Positions 1 through 8,196 of a DNA stretch of 64,000 bases are shown here, piece after piece. The stretch's first letter is position 1; each line of letters opens with the position of its first letter. The position numbers and the translations under genes are program-made. The stretch comes from an uncultured Ruminococcus sp. (GTDB lineage Bacteria; Bacillota; Clostridia; Oscillospirales; Ruminococcaceae), in assembly GCF_934476685.1 (NCBI RefSeq), contig NZ_CAKSNX010000001.1, positions 372,001 to 436,000 of the forward strand, read 5' to 3'. The notes under the pieces are model-generated. The model was not told the DNA's origin and did not search any database. It worked only from the letters and a program-made list of their open reading frames with translations.

Positions 1-318
1 GTAAGGATACCGCAGTACGAGATAATCAGAGCGCCTAAAAATTACAAGGACAAGATATGCTATATAACATCGACCCAGACCAATGGTGCAGGGGAGATAG
101 TGGGCGACACACTGCCTGCATTCTCAGGTCAGGACGTTACTCTTGAGCTTATGGTGAATGTTACGGATATGACGGACGAACAGCTTGACGAATGTATCAC
201 GGGACTTGTGATATCAACGGTGGGAATGACAAAGACTATTGCAGCGAACACGCATCTGCCGTGCATACCTGCGGTAATGTTCGTTTCAAACAATGTTGAG
301 GTATATGTAGATCAGTAG
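1..318 (+). CDS. C-terminal part of an unrecognised protein (5' end outside window)
   Basis: The frame is open from base 1 to the TAG at 316-318 and reads as ordinary protein (about 105 residues visible), so this is the 3' end of a gene starting upstream. A GATG start at base 100 exists but the coding character runs through it. The visible part is soluble, with no membrane segment, and ends in a hydrophobic-rich stretch (PCIPAVMFVSNNVEVYVDQ). I do not recognise the family. It lies 83 bp upstream of murA on the same strand and may share a transcript. Confidence 0.6.
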   Translation, partial: VRIPQYEIIRAPKNYKDKICYITSTQTNGAGEIVGDTLPAFSGQDVTLELMVNVTDMTDEQLDECITGLVISTVGMTKTIAANTHLPCIPAVMFVSNNVEVYVDQ

Positions 319-401
319 ATCAGTAATTGATTGCGGTTTTCACTAAAATCGGATATTCAGCATAGGATAAGGCAGATTTTCTTTAAAAGGAGCGAGGCTT
401 T

Positions 402-1658
402 ATGCAAAAGCTGATTATTCGGGGCGGTGAAAAGGTAGGAGGAGAGATTTCCGTTCAAGGCGCAAAGAACAGTGCTCTGCCTCTGCTGGCAGGCTGTCTG
501 CTGGCGAAAGGGGAAAGTGTTCTTTATAATTGTCCTGAGCTTTCAGATGTGTTTGCGGCTTGCAGGATACTGAACTGTCTTGGCTGCAAATGCAAATTCA
601 GGGACAATACTGTCAGCGTTGATTCAGATGTTCTTAACTCCTCAGAAGTTCCCGACGGACTTATGCGGGAGATGAGGAGTTCCATAGTTTTTCTGGGAGC
701 TGTGCTGGGGCGAATGGGAAAATGCAGGCTTTCATTCCCTGGAGGCTGCGAGCTTGGACCACGTCCTATTGATATGCACCTTTCTGCCCTGCGGCAGATG
801 GGGGTAAGGATAACGGAGGAACACGGCGCACTTGACTGTTCCTGTCCGAAGGGGCTGAAAGGCGCAAAGATAAATCTGTCATTCCCGTCTGTGGGGGCGA
901 CAGAGAACATAATGCTCGCTGCCGCTTTGGCGGAGGGCGAAACTGTGATATACAATGCGGCAAGAGAGCCTGAGATATGCGATCTTGCAGGATATCTTAA
1001 CAGCTGCGGCGCAAGGATAAAGGGCGCAGGCAGCAGTACGGTAAGCATAGAGGGCGTAAGCGAGCTTCACGGCTGTGAGTACACCGTTATGCCCGACAGG
1101 ATAGCTGCGGCGACGCTTATGGCTGCGGCTGCGGCAACGGGCGGAGAGCTTAGTCTGCTGAATGTAAGGTGCGATGATGTACAGTCTGTGATACCTGTAT
1201 TTGAGCAGATGGGCTGCGGAGTGTTCTGCTGCCGTGACAGGATATATATAAGCTGCACTAAAAAGCTGAGGGCGGTAAAGACCATAAGGACAATGCCTTA
1301 TCCGGGATTTCCGACGGACGCACAGGCGCTTGTTATGGCTGCGCTGACAAAGGCGGAGGGAACGAGCGTTATCGTGGAGAATATCTTCGAGAACAGATAC
1401 AGGCACGTTGACGAGCTTGTGAGAATGGGTGCGGACATAAAGACGGAGGGAAAGGTTGCCGTCATACGAGGCGTAAAGGAACTTTACGGTGCTTTGGTGA
1501 GGGCAAGCGACCTGCGAGGCGGAGCGGCTCTGGCTGTGGCGGCTCTTGGGGCGAACGGAGAAACTGTGCTGGAGAACGTGAAGTTCATCGACAGGGGATA
1601 CGAGAGCCTTGAAAAGCAGCTTTGCTCCATAGGGGCGAACGTGAAGAGGATATTGTAG
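402..1658 (+). CDS. murA: UDP-N-acetylglucosamine 1-carboxyvinyltransferase MurA
   Basis: First committed step of peptidoglycan synthesis: transfers enolpyruvate from PEP to UDP-GlcNAc in the cytoplasm; target of fosfomycin. The 418 residues match the family length. Near the N-terminus is the substrate-binding GAKNSALPLLAG motif (K22, N23). The PEP-binding catalytic cysteine is C116 in GGCELGPRPIDMH, so the enzyme is of the Cys type, not the fosfomycin-resistant Asp type. Glycine-rich inverted-alpha/beta barrel segments follow throughout. An AAGGAG ribosome-binding site lies just before the ATG. It is followed by ftsQ and ftsZ, a division and cell-wall block. Confidence 0.96.
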   Translation: MQKLIIRGGEKVGGEISVQGAKNSALPLLAGCLLAKGESVLYNCPELSDVFAACRILNCLGCKCKFRDNTVSVDSDVLNSSEVPDGLMREMRSSIVFLGAVLGRMGKCRLSFPGGCELGPRPIDMHLSALRQMGVRITEEHGALDCSCPKGLKGAKINLSFPSVGATENIMLAAALAEGETVIYNAAREPEICDLAGYLNSCGARIKGAGSSTVSIEGVSELHGCEYTVMPDRIAAATLMAAAAATGGELSLLNVRCDDVQSVIPVFEQMGCGVFCCRDRIYISCTKKLRAVKTIRTMPYPGFPTDAQALVMAALTKAEGTSVIVENIFENRYRHVDELVRMGADIKTEGKVAVIRGVKELYGALVRASDLRGGAALAVAALGANGETVLENVKFIDRGYESLEKQLCSIGANVKRIL

Positions 1659-1696
1659 AAAAATGATCTAAAACGGATTTAAGGAACGATAGTAAA

Positions 1697-2830
1697 ATGA
1701 AAAACAAAAGCGCAAGCGGCGAAAGCAAAAGCTTAAAAAGCTTAGAAAAATCAGAAAAGAACAGAGGCGGCGTCAGACGGGGCGGCACTAATGCAAACAT
1801 AAGGGTGTACTATGCACTGGCCGTGGTGTTTGCGGCGGTCATAGTGCTTATACTTTGTCTGACGCTGTTTTTCAGGATATCGAAGATACAGGTGGAGGGC
1901 GTTACGCTCTACCGTGAGGATCAGATAATAAATGTCAGCGGCATCTCGCAGGAGATGAACCTTATGCGTACCGATACGGGAAAGGCTGAGAGCAGGCTGC
2001 TGGACAATCTGGTGTACATAGACAGCGTTGAGGTGAAAAAGAAGTTCCCGTCAACTATCGTTATATCCTGCAAGGAGGCTGAAAAGGCTGCGGATATCGA
2101 ATGTAACGGCGCATACTATGTTGTATCGACTTCGGGCAGGATACTGGAGGCGAAAAATCCGAAGAGGACAAAGGGGATACCTGTTGTCAGCGGGTTTGAG
2201 CTTTCAAGCCTTGATGTGGGAAGTCAGCTTGGATCCTCCGACGGATACAAGGCAAAGATACTGACGGACATTCTGGAGAGTTTCAGCAAGCACGAATTCG
2301 GCAAGGTAAATTCCATAGATATGAAGTCGAGGGCGGACATTATCCTCGGCTATGACAACAGGATAACTATAAAGCTGGGAAGTTCAGCGGATATAAGCTA
2401 TAAGCTGAGCTATTTCAAGGCGGTGATAGATGCACTTACACCTGACTATGAGGGTACGCTTATCTACAACGGCGCTGAGAGCGGTATTTCGGCTATTCCT
2501 AAGGAGCAGGAGCTTGACAAGCCGATAATGGCGGAGGATTCTTCAAAGGCTGAGGACAGCTCTTCCGAGGCGGCTGCGGACGCATGGTCGGAATGGAACG
2601 ACGGCAGCACATGGGGAAACACTGACACAAATACTGACAACGGCGGATATGCTGACACAGAAACGGATCAGACGCAGGGCGAAGATCAGTGGGCATATGA
2701 CGGCACAGAGGATAACAATGACGGCGGCTACGGTTACGAGGATAACGGCGGCTGGACAAATGCGGACAACGGCGATCAGACGGGATACGATCAGGGATAT
2801 GACCAGCAATATGACGGCGGAACATGGTGA
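1697..2830 (+). CDS. ftsQ: Cell division protein FtsQ/DivIB with long disordered C-terminal tail
   Basis: Bitopic divisome protein that links FtsL/FtsB to septal synthesis. A basic, Lys/Ser-rich cytoplasmic N-terminus (1-35) is followed by one transmembrane helix (about 37-60) and a POTRA domain that begins at FRISKIQVEGVTLY; the beta domain runs to about residue 265. The last 110 residues or so are a low-complexity tail rich in Asp, Asn, Gly, Tyr and Thr, much longer than in Bacillus DivIB. The start is preceded by a modest AAGGAA site. It lies 38 bp after murA, so probably co-transcribed. The identity rests on the TM-POTRA layout and the position before ftsZ. Confidence 0.88.
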   Translation: MKNKSASGESKSLKSLEKSEKNRGGVRRGGTNANIRVYYALAVVFAAVIVLILCLTLFFRISKIQVEGVTLYREDQIINVSGISQEMNLMRTDTGKAESRLLDNLVYIDSVEVKKKFPSTIVISCKEAEKAADIECNGAYYVVSTSGRILEAKNPKRTKGIPVVSGFELSSLDVGSQLGSSDGYKAKILTDILESFSKHEFGKVNSIDMKSRADIILGYDNRITIKLGSSADISYKLSYFKAVIDALTPDYEGTLIYNGAESGISAIPKEQELDKPIMAEDSSKAEDSSSEAAADAWSEWNDGSTWGNTDTNTDNGGYADTETDQTQGEDQWAYDGTEDNNDGGYGYEDNGGWTNADNGDQTGYDQGYDQQYDGGTW

Positions 2831-2937
2831 TGCCAAATCATCGGCAGGAAAATTGGGCGGTATGTACAATTAGTATGGCTTGCAGACTGCGTTAATGAAA
2901 AATTAAACAAAAATTAATAGTTTGACTGACAAAATCC

Positions 2938-2966
2938 TTTACATTTCGGTCTATTTGTGTTAAGAT
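2938..2966 (+). promoter_or_regulatory. Predicted sigma-A promoter for ftsZ
   Basis: TTTACA at 2938-2943, a 17-bp spacer and TAAGAT at 2961-2966. It sits in the AT-rich 295-bp gap between ftsQ and ftsZ and would give a leader of about 150 nt. No other feature is seen in this gap. Confidence 0.55.
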
Positions 2967-3125
2967 ATTAATGTATCGAATTATAGGCATTGACGCTGAA
3001 AACAGGTCTGTGTCTGTATTCCGCAGTATCAGCGGGAATCATATTTGTATTCAGGTAGATCACGAGGATCTTTGATTTGTTGTATAAATGCGGAGTTAAA
3101 AAAAGATTTTAGGAGGATACGGACA

Positions 3126-4256
3126 ATGAGTTATGAATTTGTAGAAGAGCCTGTTGTAGGCGCAAAAATCAAGGTTATAGGTGTCGGCGGCGGCGGCGGA
3201 AACGCTCTTAACGGTATCGCTCAGGCAGGCATTCAGGGCAATGTTGAGTACATAGCAGTAAATACAGATATTCAGGCGCTTAAGAAATCAAGCGCAGACA
3301 GACAGATCCAGATCGGCGCAAAGCTCACTCACGGACTTGGCGCAGGCGCAAAGCCTGAGATCGGCGAGGCTTCCGCTCAGGAGAGTCAGGACGAGATCGC
3401 TGAGGCTATCAAGGACGCTGATATGGTATTCATCACAGCCGGTATGGGCGGCGGAACAGGTACAGGTGCTGCTCCTGTTGTTGCTGAGATCGCTCAGAGC
3501 ATGGACAAGCTCACTATTGCTGTTGTTACAAAGCCTTTCAAGTTCGAGGGCGCAAAGAAGATGACAAGAGCTGAGAGCGGTATCGAGCAGCTCGTTAAGC
3601 ACGTTGACGCTCTTATCGTTATCCCTAACCAGAATCTTATCACAAGCGACATGAAGCTCACTATGAAGCAGTCATATCAGATCGCTGACGAAGTTCTTAA
3701 GACTGACGTTATCGCTATCGCTGAGATCATCACAAGACATGATGAGATCAACGTTGACTTCGCTGACGTTACTACTATCCTCAAGGGTGCAGGAAGAGCG
3801 CACATCGCTATCGGTCACGGTGAGGGCAAGGACAAGGTTCAGGATATCGTTAATCAGGTCATCGCTTCCAAGATCCTTGAAACATCTATTGCAGGCGCAA
3901 GAAGACTTATCGTTAACGTTACAATGTCAGAAGATCTGCTTATCAGCGATATGGACGAACTCACAGCTGCTATTGCTGACGCTGCTGATGACGGCGCAGA
4001 GATCATCTTCGGTAACGGTACAAATCCTGACGCTAAGGATTCTATGGACGTTACAGTTATCGCTGCTGACTTCATTGACAGACAGGACGTTGCTCCTGAG
4101 GCTGCACAGCCGCAGAGAACAACTTCTTTCGGCGGTTTCACAAAGACTGAGGCTGACAAGAAGGCTGACGTTGAGGCAATGTACAAGGCTGGCGTTAAGG
4201 CTGCTGACAACACAGATATCTATGACGATATCTTCAATGTTTTCAAGAACAAATAA
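3126..4256 (+). CDS. ftsZ: Cell division GTPase FtsZ
   Basis: Tubulin homologue that forms the Z ring. The protein (376 aa) carries the GTP-binding signature GGGTGTG at 108-114, the upstream G-rich loop GVGGGGGNALN, and the T7 catalytic loop NVDFADVT that hydrolyses GTP of the neighbouring subunit. A short variable linker ends in DDIFNVFKNK, a likely FtsA/SepF-binding tail. The open frame extends upstream to 3045, but AGGAGG at about 3111-3116 fixes the start at ATG 3126. Codon use is strongly biased, as expected for a highly expressed gene. It has its own promoter, downstream of ftsQ. Confidence 0.98.
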   Translation: MSYEFVEEPVVGAKIKVIGVGGGGGNALNGIAQAGIQGNVEYIAVNTDIQALKKSSADRQIQIGAKLTHGLGAGAKPEIGEASAQESQDEIAEAIKDADMVFITAGMGGGTGTGAAPVVAEIAQSMDKLTIAVVTKPFKFEGAKKMTRAESGIEQLVKHVDALIVIPNQNLITSDMKLTMKQSYQIADEVLKTDVIAIAEIITRHDEINVDFADVTTILKGAGRAHIAIGHGEGKDKVQDIVNQVIASKILETSIAGARRLIVNVTMSEDLLISDMDELTAAIADAADDGAEIIFGNGTNPDAKDSMDVTVIAADFIDRQDVAPEAAQPQRTTSFGGFTKTEADKKADVEAMYKAGVKAADNTDIYDDIFNVFKNK

Positions 4257-4277
4257 TCAAATCACAGCATATAATTC

Positions 4278-4305
4278 AAAGACGAATCCTTTGCGGTTCG
4301 TCTTT
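4278..4305 (+). terminator. Hairpin after ftsZ
   Basis: AAAGACGAA and TTCGTCTTT form a 9-bp stem with a 10-nt loop 21 bp after the ftsZ stop. The following T tract is weak, so termination may be partial. Confidence 0.55.
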
Positions 4306-4428
4306 GTTGCTATAAGGATATTTGTTTGATAAAAGTCAAGGCTGACCAAGTTTAAATTGTAAGGTTATTACAAAATAAGTTCAGAACAGCTGAACTTAAA
4401 ATATTTTCAAAAAAATTAAAAAAATACT

Positions 4429-4456
4429 TGCAATTTGCGCAGATGTTTGTTATAAT
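4429..4456 (+). promoter_or_regulatory. Upstream promoter for the DivIVA-like gene
   Basis: TTGCAA at 4429-4434, 16-bp spacer, TATAAT at 4451-4456. One of two tandem sigma-A-like promoters before the coding start at 4630. Confidence 0.55.
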
Positions 4457-4561
4457 ATAATTAAAGCACAGAGTTGCGCAGGTGAAATCAAGGCAATTTC
4501 ACTAAATTTCAGAACGTAAATTGTTATTAATAATGAATTTTCTGAAAATGCAGTAAATGTG

Positions 4562-4590
4562 TTGAAAAAAGTATTGAGTTATAGTATAAT
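4562..4590 (+). promoter_or_regulatory. Proximal promoter for the DivIVA-like gene
   Basis: TTGAAA at 4562-4567, exactly 17 bp, then a perfect TATAAT at 4585-4590, 39 bp before the start codon. Confidence 0.75.
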
Positions 4591-4629
4591 AAATACAAAC
4601 TTATATTTGCATAATCGGAGGGACACACT

Positions 4630-5619
4630 ATGGCTAGTAATGGTTATTTGAGAACCGTAAGAGTTGGCGGTTTCGACAAGCAGGACGTTCTTGCTTATGT
4701 TGACGACCTGACTTCTAAGATCTATCAGCTTGAATCACAGGTAAACGATCAGAACGAAACGATCGAACGTCTTGAAAAACAGGGCGGCGCAGCTCAGAAG
4801 GATTTTGAAGGCAAGAAGGAACTTGAGAAAAAGGTTGAAGAGGCTAAGAAGCAGATCGCTGAGCTTATGGCTTCCACAGATACTATGAAGGTGAGAATTG
4901 CCGATTACGAGCAGCAGATCACTGAAAAGGACGCTGAACTTGAAAAGAACAAGTCAGAGATCGAGGAACTCAAGGAAAAGCTTGAATCTGCTGAGGCAAA
5001 CGCAGGCACAGCTACTCCTTCATTCGACCTCGGAAGCGTATTTATCGAGGCTCAGAATACTGCTAATAAGGTAGTTCAGGAAGCTAAGAAGGCTGCTAAG
5101 CAGATGGAAGACGAGGCTAAACAGCTTCAGGAGCAGGTACTTGCTGACGCTAATGCTCAGGCTGAAAAGCTTGTTACAAACGCTCAGACAGAGGCTGCGG
5201 CTACAATGCAGACAGCTAAGTCAGGCGCTGACGCTATGACAGCAGCTGCTAAGAAGGAAGCCGATCAGGTAACAGGTTCTGCATACGCAGAGGCTGCTAA
5301 GCTGAAGAAGGACGCTACTGAGGAAGCTGAGAGAGTTACAAGCGAAGCAAATGCAAGCGCTCAGAAGGTAACAACTGAGGCTAACGCTACTGCTCAGAAG
5401 CTTGTTGCTGACGCTAAGGCTCAGGCTGCGGCTATCAGAAATGATTCTGCTGAGATCAGAGATGCTGTTAAGACACAGTTCACTTCACTCAGCGATACAG
5501 TTCAGAAGCTCGTTACATCACTCAACGATCTCTACGGCAGCAGCATCGGTGCTGTAAACACAGCAAGAGATCTTATCGATGATGGTCTTTCACTTGTAAA
5601 CGACGAGGACGAGGAATAA
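4630..5619 (+). CDS. DivIVA-domain coiled-coil protein
   Basis: The 329-residue protein opens with a short DivIVA-type head: LRTVRVGGFDKQDVLAYVDDL has the F-x-K-x-x-V-x-x-Y-V pattern that reads membrane curvature in that family. Residues 30-115 are a charged coiled coil. Residues 140-275 form a long helix with repeating Ala/Lys/Glu/Gln 11-residue periods (EAKKAAKQ, AEKLVTNAQTEAAATM, ANATAQKLVADAKAQAA). The rest is an acidic tail. CGGAGGG precedes the ATG. With ftsZ just upstream, a role in septum or pole organisation is the simplest reading. It is longer than Bacillus DivIVA, closer to GpsB/DivIVA-like proteins of clostridia; the exact paralogue is uncertain. Confidence 0.8.
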   Translation: MASNGYLRTVRVGGFDKQDVLAYVDDLTSKIYQLESQVNDQNETIERLEKQGGAAQKDFEGKKELEKKVEEAKKQIAELMASTDTMKVRIADYEQQITEKDAELEKNKSEIEELKEKLESAEANAGTATPSFDLGSVFIEAQNTANKVVQEAKKAAKQMEDEAKQLQEQVLADANAQAEKLVTNAQTEAAATMQTAKSGADAMTAAAKKEADQVTGSAYAEAAKLKKDATEEAERVTSEANASAQKVTTEANATAQKLVADAKAQAAAIRNDSAEIRDAVKTQFTSLSDTVQKLVTSLNDLYGSSIGAVNTARDLIDDGLSLVNDEDEE

Positions 5620-5620
5620 T

Positions 5621-6202
5621 ATGTCCGATATGTCTTGCGAAAGCAATAATATAAAATGTATAAATTCATCTGAACTCAAAGCGAGGAGCGGCGAGCTGAG
5701 ATGCGGCGATAAAATTCTGCTGACGGGTACTGTTTATACGGCGAGGGACGCTGCTCACAAGAGGTTTGCGGCTTTGCTGGACGAGGGGAAGGAACTTCCT
5801 ATACCGCTCGAAAATGCAGTTATCTACTATGCAGGTCCTACGCCTGCACCTGAGGGCAAGCCTATCGGTTCATGCGGTCCGACTACTTCGGGCAGAATGG
5901 ACAGGTTTGCACCACGTCTGCTGGATCTCGGTCTTGGCGGAATGATCGGCAAGGGCGAACGTTCGCAGGAGGTGATCGACGCTGTCAAGAGAAACAAGGC
6001 TGTTTATCTTTGCGCTGTGGGCGGTGCGGGTGCGCTTGCGTGCAACTGCATAAAGTCCTGCGAGGTAGTGGCTTTTGAAGAGCTTGGCTGTGAGTCGGTC
6101 AAAAAGCTTTATGTTGAGAATTTTCCGCTGGTGGTGGCTGATGACTGCTACGGAGAGGATATTTTCAAAAAGGGCAGAGCAGAGTATTATAACGCTGAAT
6201 AA
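5621..6202 (+). CDS. Class-I fumarate hydratase beta subunit (FumA C-terminal domain family)
   Basis: Fe-S hydro-lyase beta subunit, normally paired with an alpha subunit carrying the 4Fe-4S cluster; interconverts fumarate and malate (or tartrate and oxaloacetate in TtdB). The 193 residues are the usual length. The diagnostic swivel-domain segment YYAGPTPAPEGKPIGSCGPTTSGRM is present (about 76-100), followed by GMIGKGE and AVGGAGALACNCIKS. The ATG lies two bases after the divIVA-like stop, so it is translated from that transcript. No alpha subunit is found next to it. An in-frame ATG at 5630 is an alternative start. Confidence 0.88.
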   Translation: MSDMSCESNNIKCINSSELKARSGELRCGDKILLTGTVYTARDAAHKRFAALLDEGKELPIPLENAVIYYAGPTPAPEGKPIGSCGPTTSGRMDRFAPRLLDLGLGGMIGKGERSQEVIDAVKRNKAVYLCAVGGAGALACNCIKSCEVVAFEELGCESVKKLYVENFPLVVADDCYGEDIFKKGRAEYYNAE

Positions 6203-6222
6203 TAAACCAATCGGATTTAGCA

Positions 6223-6258
6223 GGGGACGGTTCATTGGAGCTGTCCCCTTTTTATTTT
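6223..6258 (+). terminator. Rho-independent terminator after the fumarase subunit
   Basis: GGGGACGG and CTGTCCCC pair (one G-U), 10-nt loop, then TTTTTATTTT. It ends the divIVA-like/fumarase transcript. Confidence 0.85.
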
Positions 6259-6368
6259 GAAGGATAGGCTGTAATATACTTACATTGTGATTTATTACAA
6301 GAATTTTGGGCAAAATATGTGGTATGTTACAAACATTTCAAAAAATAAGTCAAATTTTTTTATAACTC

Positions 6369-6397
6369 TTGACTTATTCGGCGCAAAATGATATTAT
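6369..6397 (+). promoter_or_regulatory. Predicted promoter for the sigma-factor gene
   Basis: TTGACT at 6369-6374, 17-bp spacer, TATTAT at 6392-6397. It overlaps the first ATG of the longest open frame (6388), which argues that translation starts further down at 6466. Confidence 0.7.
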
Positions 6398-6465
6398 GTA
6401 GATACATTCAATTTGTATTTTATATATTAATTTTGTATTTTTGTTCTAGAAACGGCGGTGCGCAA

Positions 6466-7014
6466 ATGTATAAAGATCTCAGCTATGAAGAACTTGTCAT
6501 CAGAGCGGGAGAGGATAAAGGCGCTGTTTCCGAAATAATTGCAAGGTATATGTGTACGATCGAGGCAATGGCTAAAAAGCTTTCCGCTAAGGTCAGTGAT
6601 GATCTCGTTCAGGAGGGGCTGATGGCTCTGATGAATGCTGTCAAGACCTATGACGCTGGGAAAGGCGTGGCATTTGCTTCCTACGCAGGCGTGTGTGTAA
6701 AAAACAAAATGATCTCTTCCCTGAAGAAGAACAGTCTGAGCGATACGGATGATATCACGGACGACAGTTTTGAGGAGATACTTCAGGCGGACAGCGACGA
6801 TATCCCTGATAACGTTGTCATCGAGCGGGAGAGAATGAATGAACTGAACAGCAAAATATCTTCGGCTTTATCAGAGCTGGAGTGGCAGGTATTTCAAATG
6901 TTTTTAAGCGGAATGTCTTACAATCAGATAGCATTAAATTCAGGTTTGACAGTTAAAGCTGTGAACAATGCGATGCAGAGGGTTAGGCGCAAATTAAAAG
7001 CACTGTTGAGATAA
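6466..7014 (+). CDS. Sigma-70 family factor (SigH-like)
   Basis: RNA polymerase sigma subunit of 182 residues with regions 2 and 4 only. Region 2 (about 35-100) contains the core-binding DLVQEGLMALMNAV and the following basic FASYAGVCVKNKMISSLKK. A short acidic linker (DTDDITDDSFEEI) follows, then region 4 (about 125-182), a helix-turn-helix with YNQIALNSGLTVKAVNNAMQRVRRKL. The size and order resemble SigH/Sig30 of Firmicutes, which controls entry into sporulation, rather than ECF factors; that assignment is an inference. I chose ATG 6466 because the earlier ATG 6388 lies inside the promoter. The Shine-Dalgarno is weak (GGCGGTG). Confidence 0.75.
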   Translation: MYKDLSYEELVIRAGEDKGAVSEIIARYMCTIEAMAKKLSAKVSDDLVQEGLMALMNAVKTYDAGKGVAFASYAGVCVKNKMISSLKKNSLSDTDDITDDSFEEILQADSDDIPDNVVIERERMNELNSKISSALSELEWQVFQMFLSGMSYNQIALNSGLTVKAVNNAMQRVRRKLKALLR

Positions 7015-7030
7015 GGTCAAAGGGGTTTAT

Positions 7031-7094
7031 GGCCGTATAGCTTAATTGCAGAGCGTTGTTTTACAAAGGTGTCGGTGCAAGTCCGACTAGGCAC
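7031..7094 (+). ncRNA. Decayed tRNA or tRNA-like element
   Basis: A 64-nt tRNA-like sequence. The 5' end reads GGCCGTATAGC with a D-arm-like GCTT/GAGC stem. A perfect 5-bp T-arm follows (GTCGG 7071-7075, CCGAC 7083-7087) with a 7-nt loop TGCAAGT. The 3' side TAGGCAC is two single-base changes away from the complement of GGCCGTA. It lacks the 3' half of the anticodon stem, the GG of the D loop and the TTC of the T loop, so it cannot fold as a normal tRNA. The loop region TTTACAA would place a TAC (Val) anticodon. It may be a tRNA pseudogene or a structured leader of the zinc-ribbon gene starting 26 bp later. Confidence 0.5.
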
Positions 7095-7120
7095 AATTTT
7101 ATTTTAACGAGGTAAGAGTT

Positions 7121-7402
7121 ATGTACGAAGACAAGACATTAGTATGTAAGGACTGCGGAAACGAATTTGTATTCACAGCAGGCGAACAGGAGTTTTATGC
7201 TGAAAAAGGCTTCACAAATGAGCCACAGAGATGCAAGCCATGCAGAGATGCAAGAAAGTCTGCTACAAAGTCTGAAAGACAGACATACACAGCAACTTGC
7301 GCAGCTTGCGGCGGCGAGGCTGTTATTCCTTTCAAGCCAAGAGAGGACAGACCTGTATATTGCAGCGAGTGCTTTGCAAAGATGAAGGAGCAGAAGTTCT
7401 AA
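7121..7402 (+). CDS. Small double zinc-ribbon protein (zf-trcl family)
   Basis: A 93-residue cytoplasmic protein with two zinc-binding modules. The first is CKDCG ... GFTNEPQRCKPCR (about 9-42), the treble-clef zinc-ribbon found in many small clostridial proteins and often annotated as a cold-shock or zinc-ribbon domain protein. The second is CAACGGEAVIPFKP ... DRPVYCSECF (about 60-88). The middle is basic (KSATKSERQT). A nucleic-acid or ribosome-binding role is plausible from the fold, but no function is established that I know of. GAGGTAAGAG precedes the ATG. It is monocistronic: the tRNA-like element lies upstream and a strong terminator downstream. Confidence 0.8.
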   Translation: MYEDKTLVCKDCGNEFVFTAGEQEFYAEKGFTNEPQRCKPCRDARKSATKSERQTYTATCAACGGEAVIPFKPREDRPVYCSECFAKMKEQKF

Positions 7403-7424
7403 TTAAACTGACTACTGAAAACTC

Positions 7425-7458
7425 AAGGCTGTTGTACGAAAGTACAGCAGCCTTTTTT
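7425..7458 (+). terminator. Strong terminator after the zinc-ribbon gene
   Basis: GGCTGTTGTAC and GTACAGCAGCC form an 11-bp stem around a GAAA tetraloop, followed by six T. Confidence 0.9.
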
Positions 7459-7460
7459 CT

Positions 7461-7496
7461 ATGCAGATCTTTATGCATATGCAGATCTTTATGCAA
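7461..7496. repeat. Two tandem 18-bp direct repeats
   Basis: ATGCAGATCTTTATGCAT at 7461-7478 is followed directly by ATGCAGATCTTTATGCAA at 7479-7496. They sit between two converging terminators. No function can be assigned. Confidence 0.8.
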
Positions 7497-7504
7497 ATTC
7501 TTTA

Positions 7505-7541
7505 AATAAAAAAGATGACTGCCGTTTTGCGGGCAGTCATC
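7505..7541 (-). terminator. Terminator of the hsp20 gene
   Basis: GATGACTGCC (7514-7523) pairs with GGCAGTCATC (7532-7541); read on the minus strand it is followed by a T run (7505-7513). Confidence 0.88.
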
Positions 7542-7556
7542 TGAACCGTTATTTGA

Positions 7557-7976
7557 TTATTTGATCTCAAGCCGTCTTGTTTCGGGAACGGAAGGCTCTT
7601 TCTTAGGCATTACCATACTCAGGATACCATTCTTGTATTCAGCCTCGATCTTGTCGGCATCAATGCCTGTGATATCAAAGCTTCTTGAATACGAGCCGTA
7701 GGAACGTTCACGGCAGATATAGGTATTATCCTTTTTATCGACTTTCTTTTCGCTGTGGACAGCGGAAAGTGTAAGCTTATTGCCTGTGATATCAAGCTGG
7801 ATATCACCCTTATCAAAGCCAGGAAGTTCAGCCTCCATTACATATTTGTCGCCCTCATCACGGATATCGGTCTTAAATGATGTTGGGTAAAGTCCGCCGA
7901 AAAAGTCATTCTCAAAATCATGGAAAGCGTTAAATAAATCAAAGCTCTTCTTTTCAAAAGGTGTAATTCCGTTCAT
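7557..7976 (-). CDS. Small heat-shock protein of the Hsp20/alpha-crystallin family
   Basis: ATP-independent holdase chaperone in the cytoplasm. The 139 residues have a short N-terminal arm (FDLFNAFHDFENDFFGG), then the alpha-crystallin domain (about 33-125) with the conserved ELPGFDKGDI and the A-x-x-x-n-GILS/T-type motif seen here as EYKNGILSMVMPKKE. A short C-terminal extension follows (PETRRLEIK), whose LEI could act as the I-x-I anchor. AAGGAGG precedes the ATG on the minus strand. A perfect CIRCE operator lies 220 bp upstream, so HrcA control is likely. Confidence 0.93.
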   Translation of the reverse strand: MNGITPFEKKSFDLFNAFHDFENDFFGGLYPTSFKTDIRDEGDKYVMEAELPGFDKGDIQLDITGNKLTLSAVHSEKKVDKKDNTYICRERSYGSYSRSFDITGIDADKIEAEYKNGILSMVMPKKEPSVPETRRLEIK

Positions 7977-8196
7977 AATAATACCTCCTTAACAGGTTCG
8001 TTTTGTTCTTTTGTTTCTTTAAGTTTTATTTTTATCTGTATATTTTATGTTTTGTGTCTGCTTTTCTGTTCGTACATTCATACTCAGCTGCGTTCACACA
8101 TTCTACTCATTGGTACCATTTCCTTTCTTTCTATGCTTTTATATTACCCCTGTAATATGATAGTTGTGTGAAAAGATTGTGAATAGAAAATAAAAA

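Noticed and set aside
524..1406. Long minus-strand ORFs inside murA
   Set aside because: Antisense shadows in a GC-rich gene; murA has intact motifs across the same bases.
7031..7094. Functional tRNA-Val gene
   Set aside because: The anticodon stem cannot form and acceptor pairing is broken; only the T-arm is normal.
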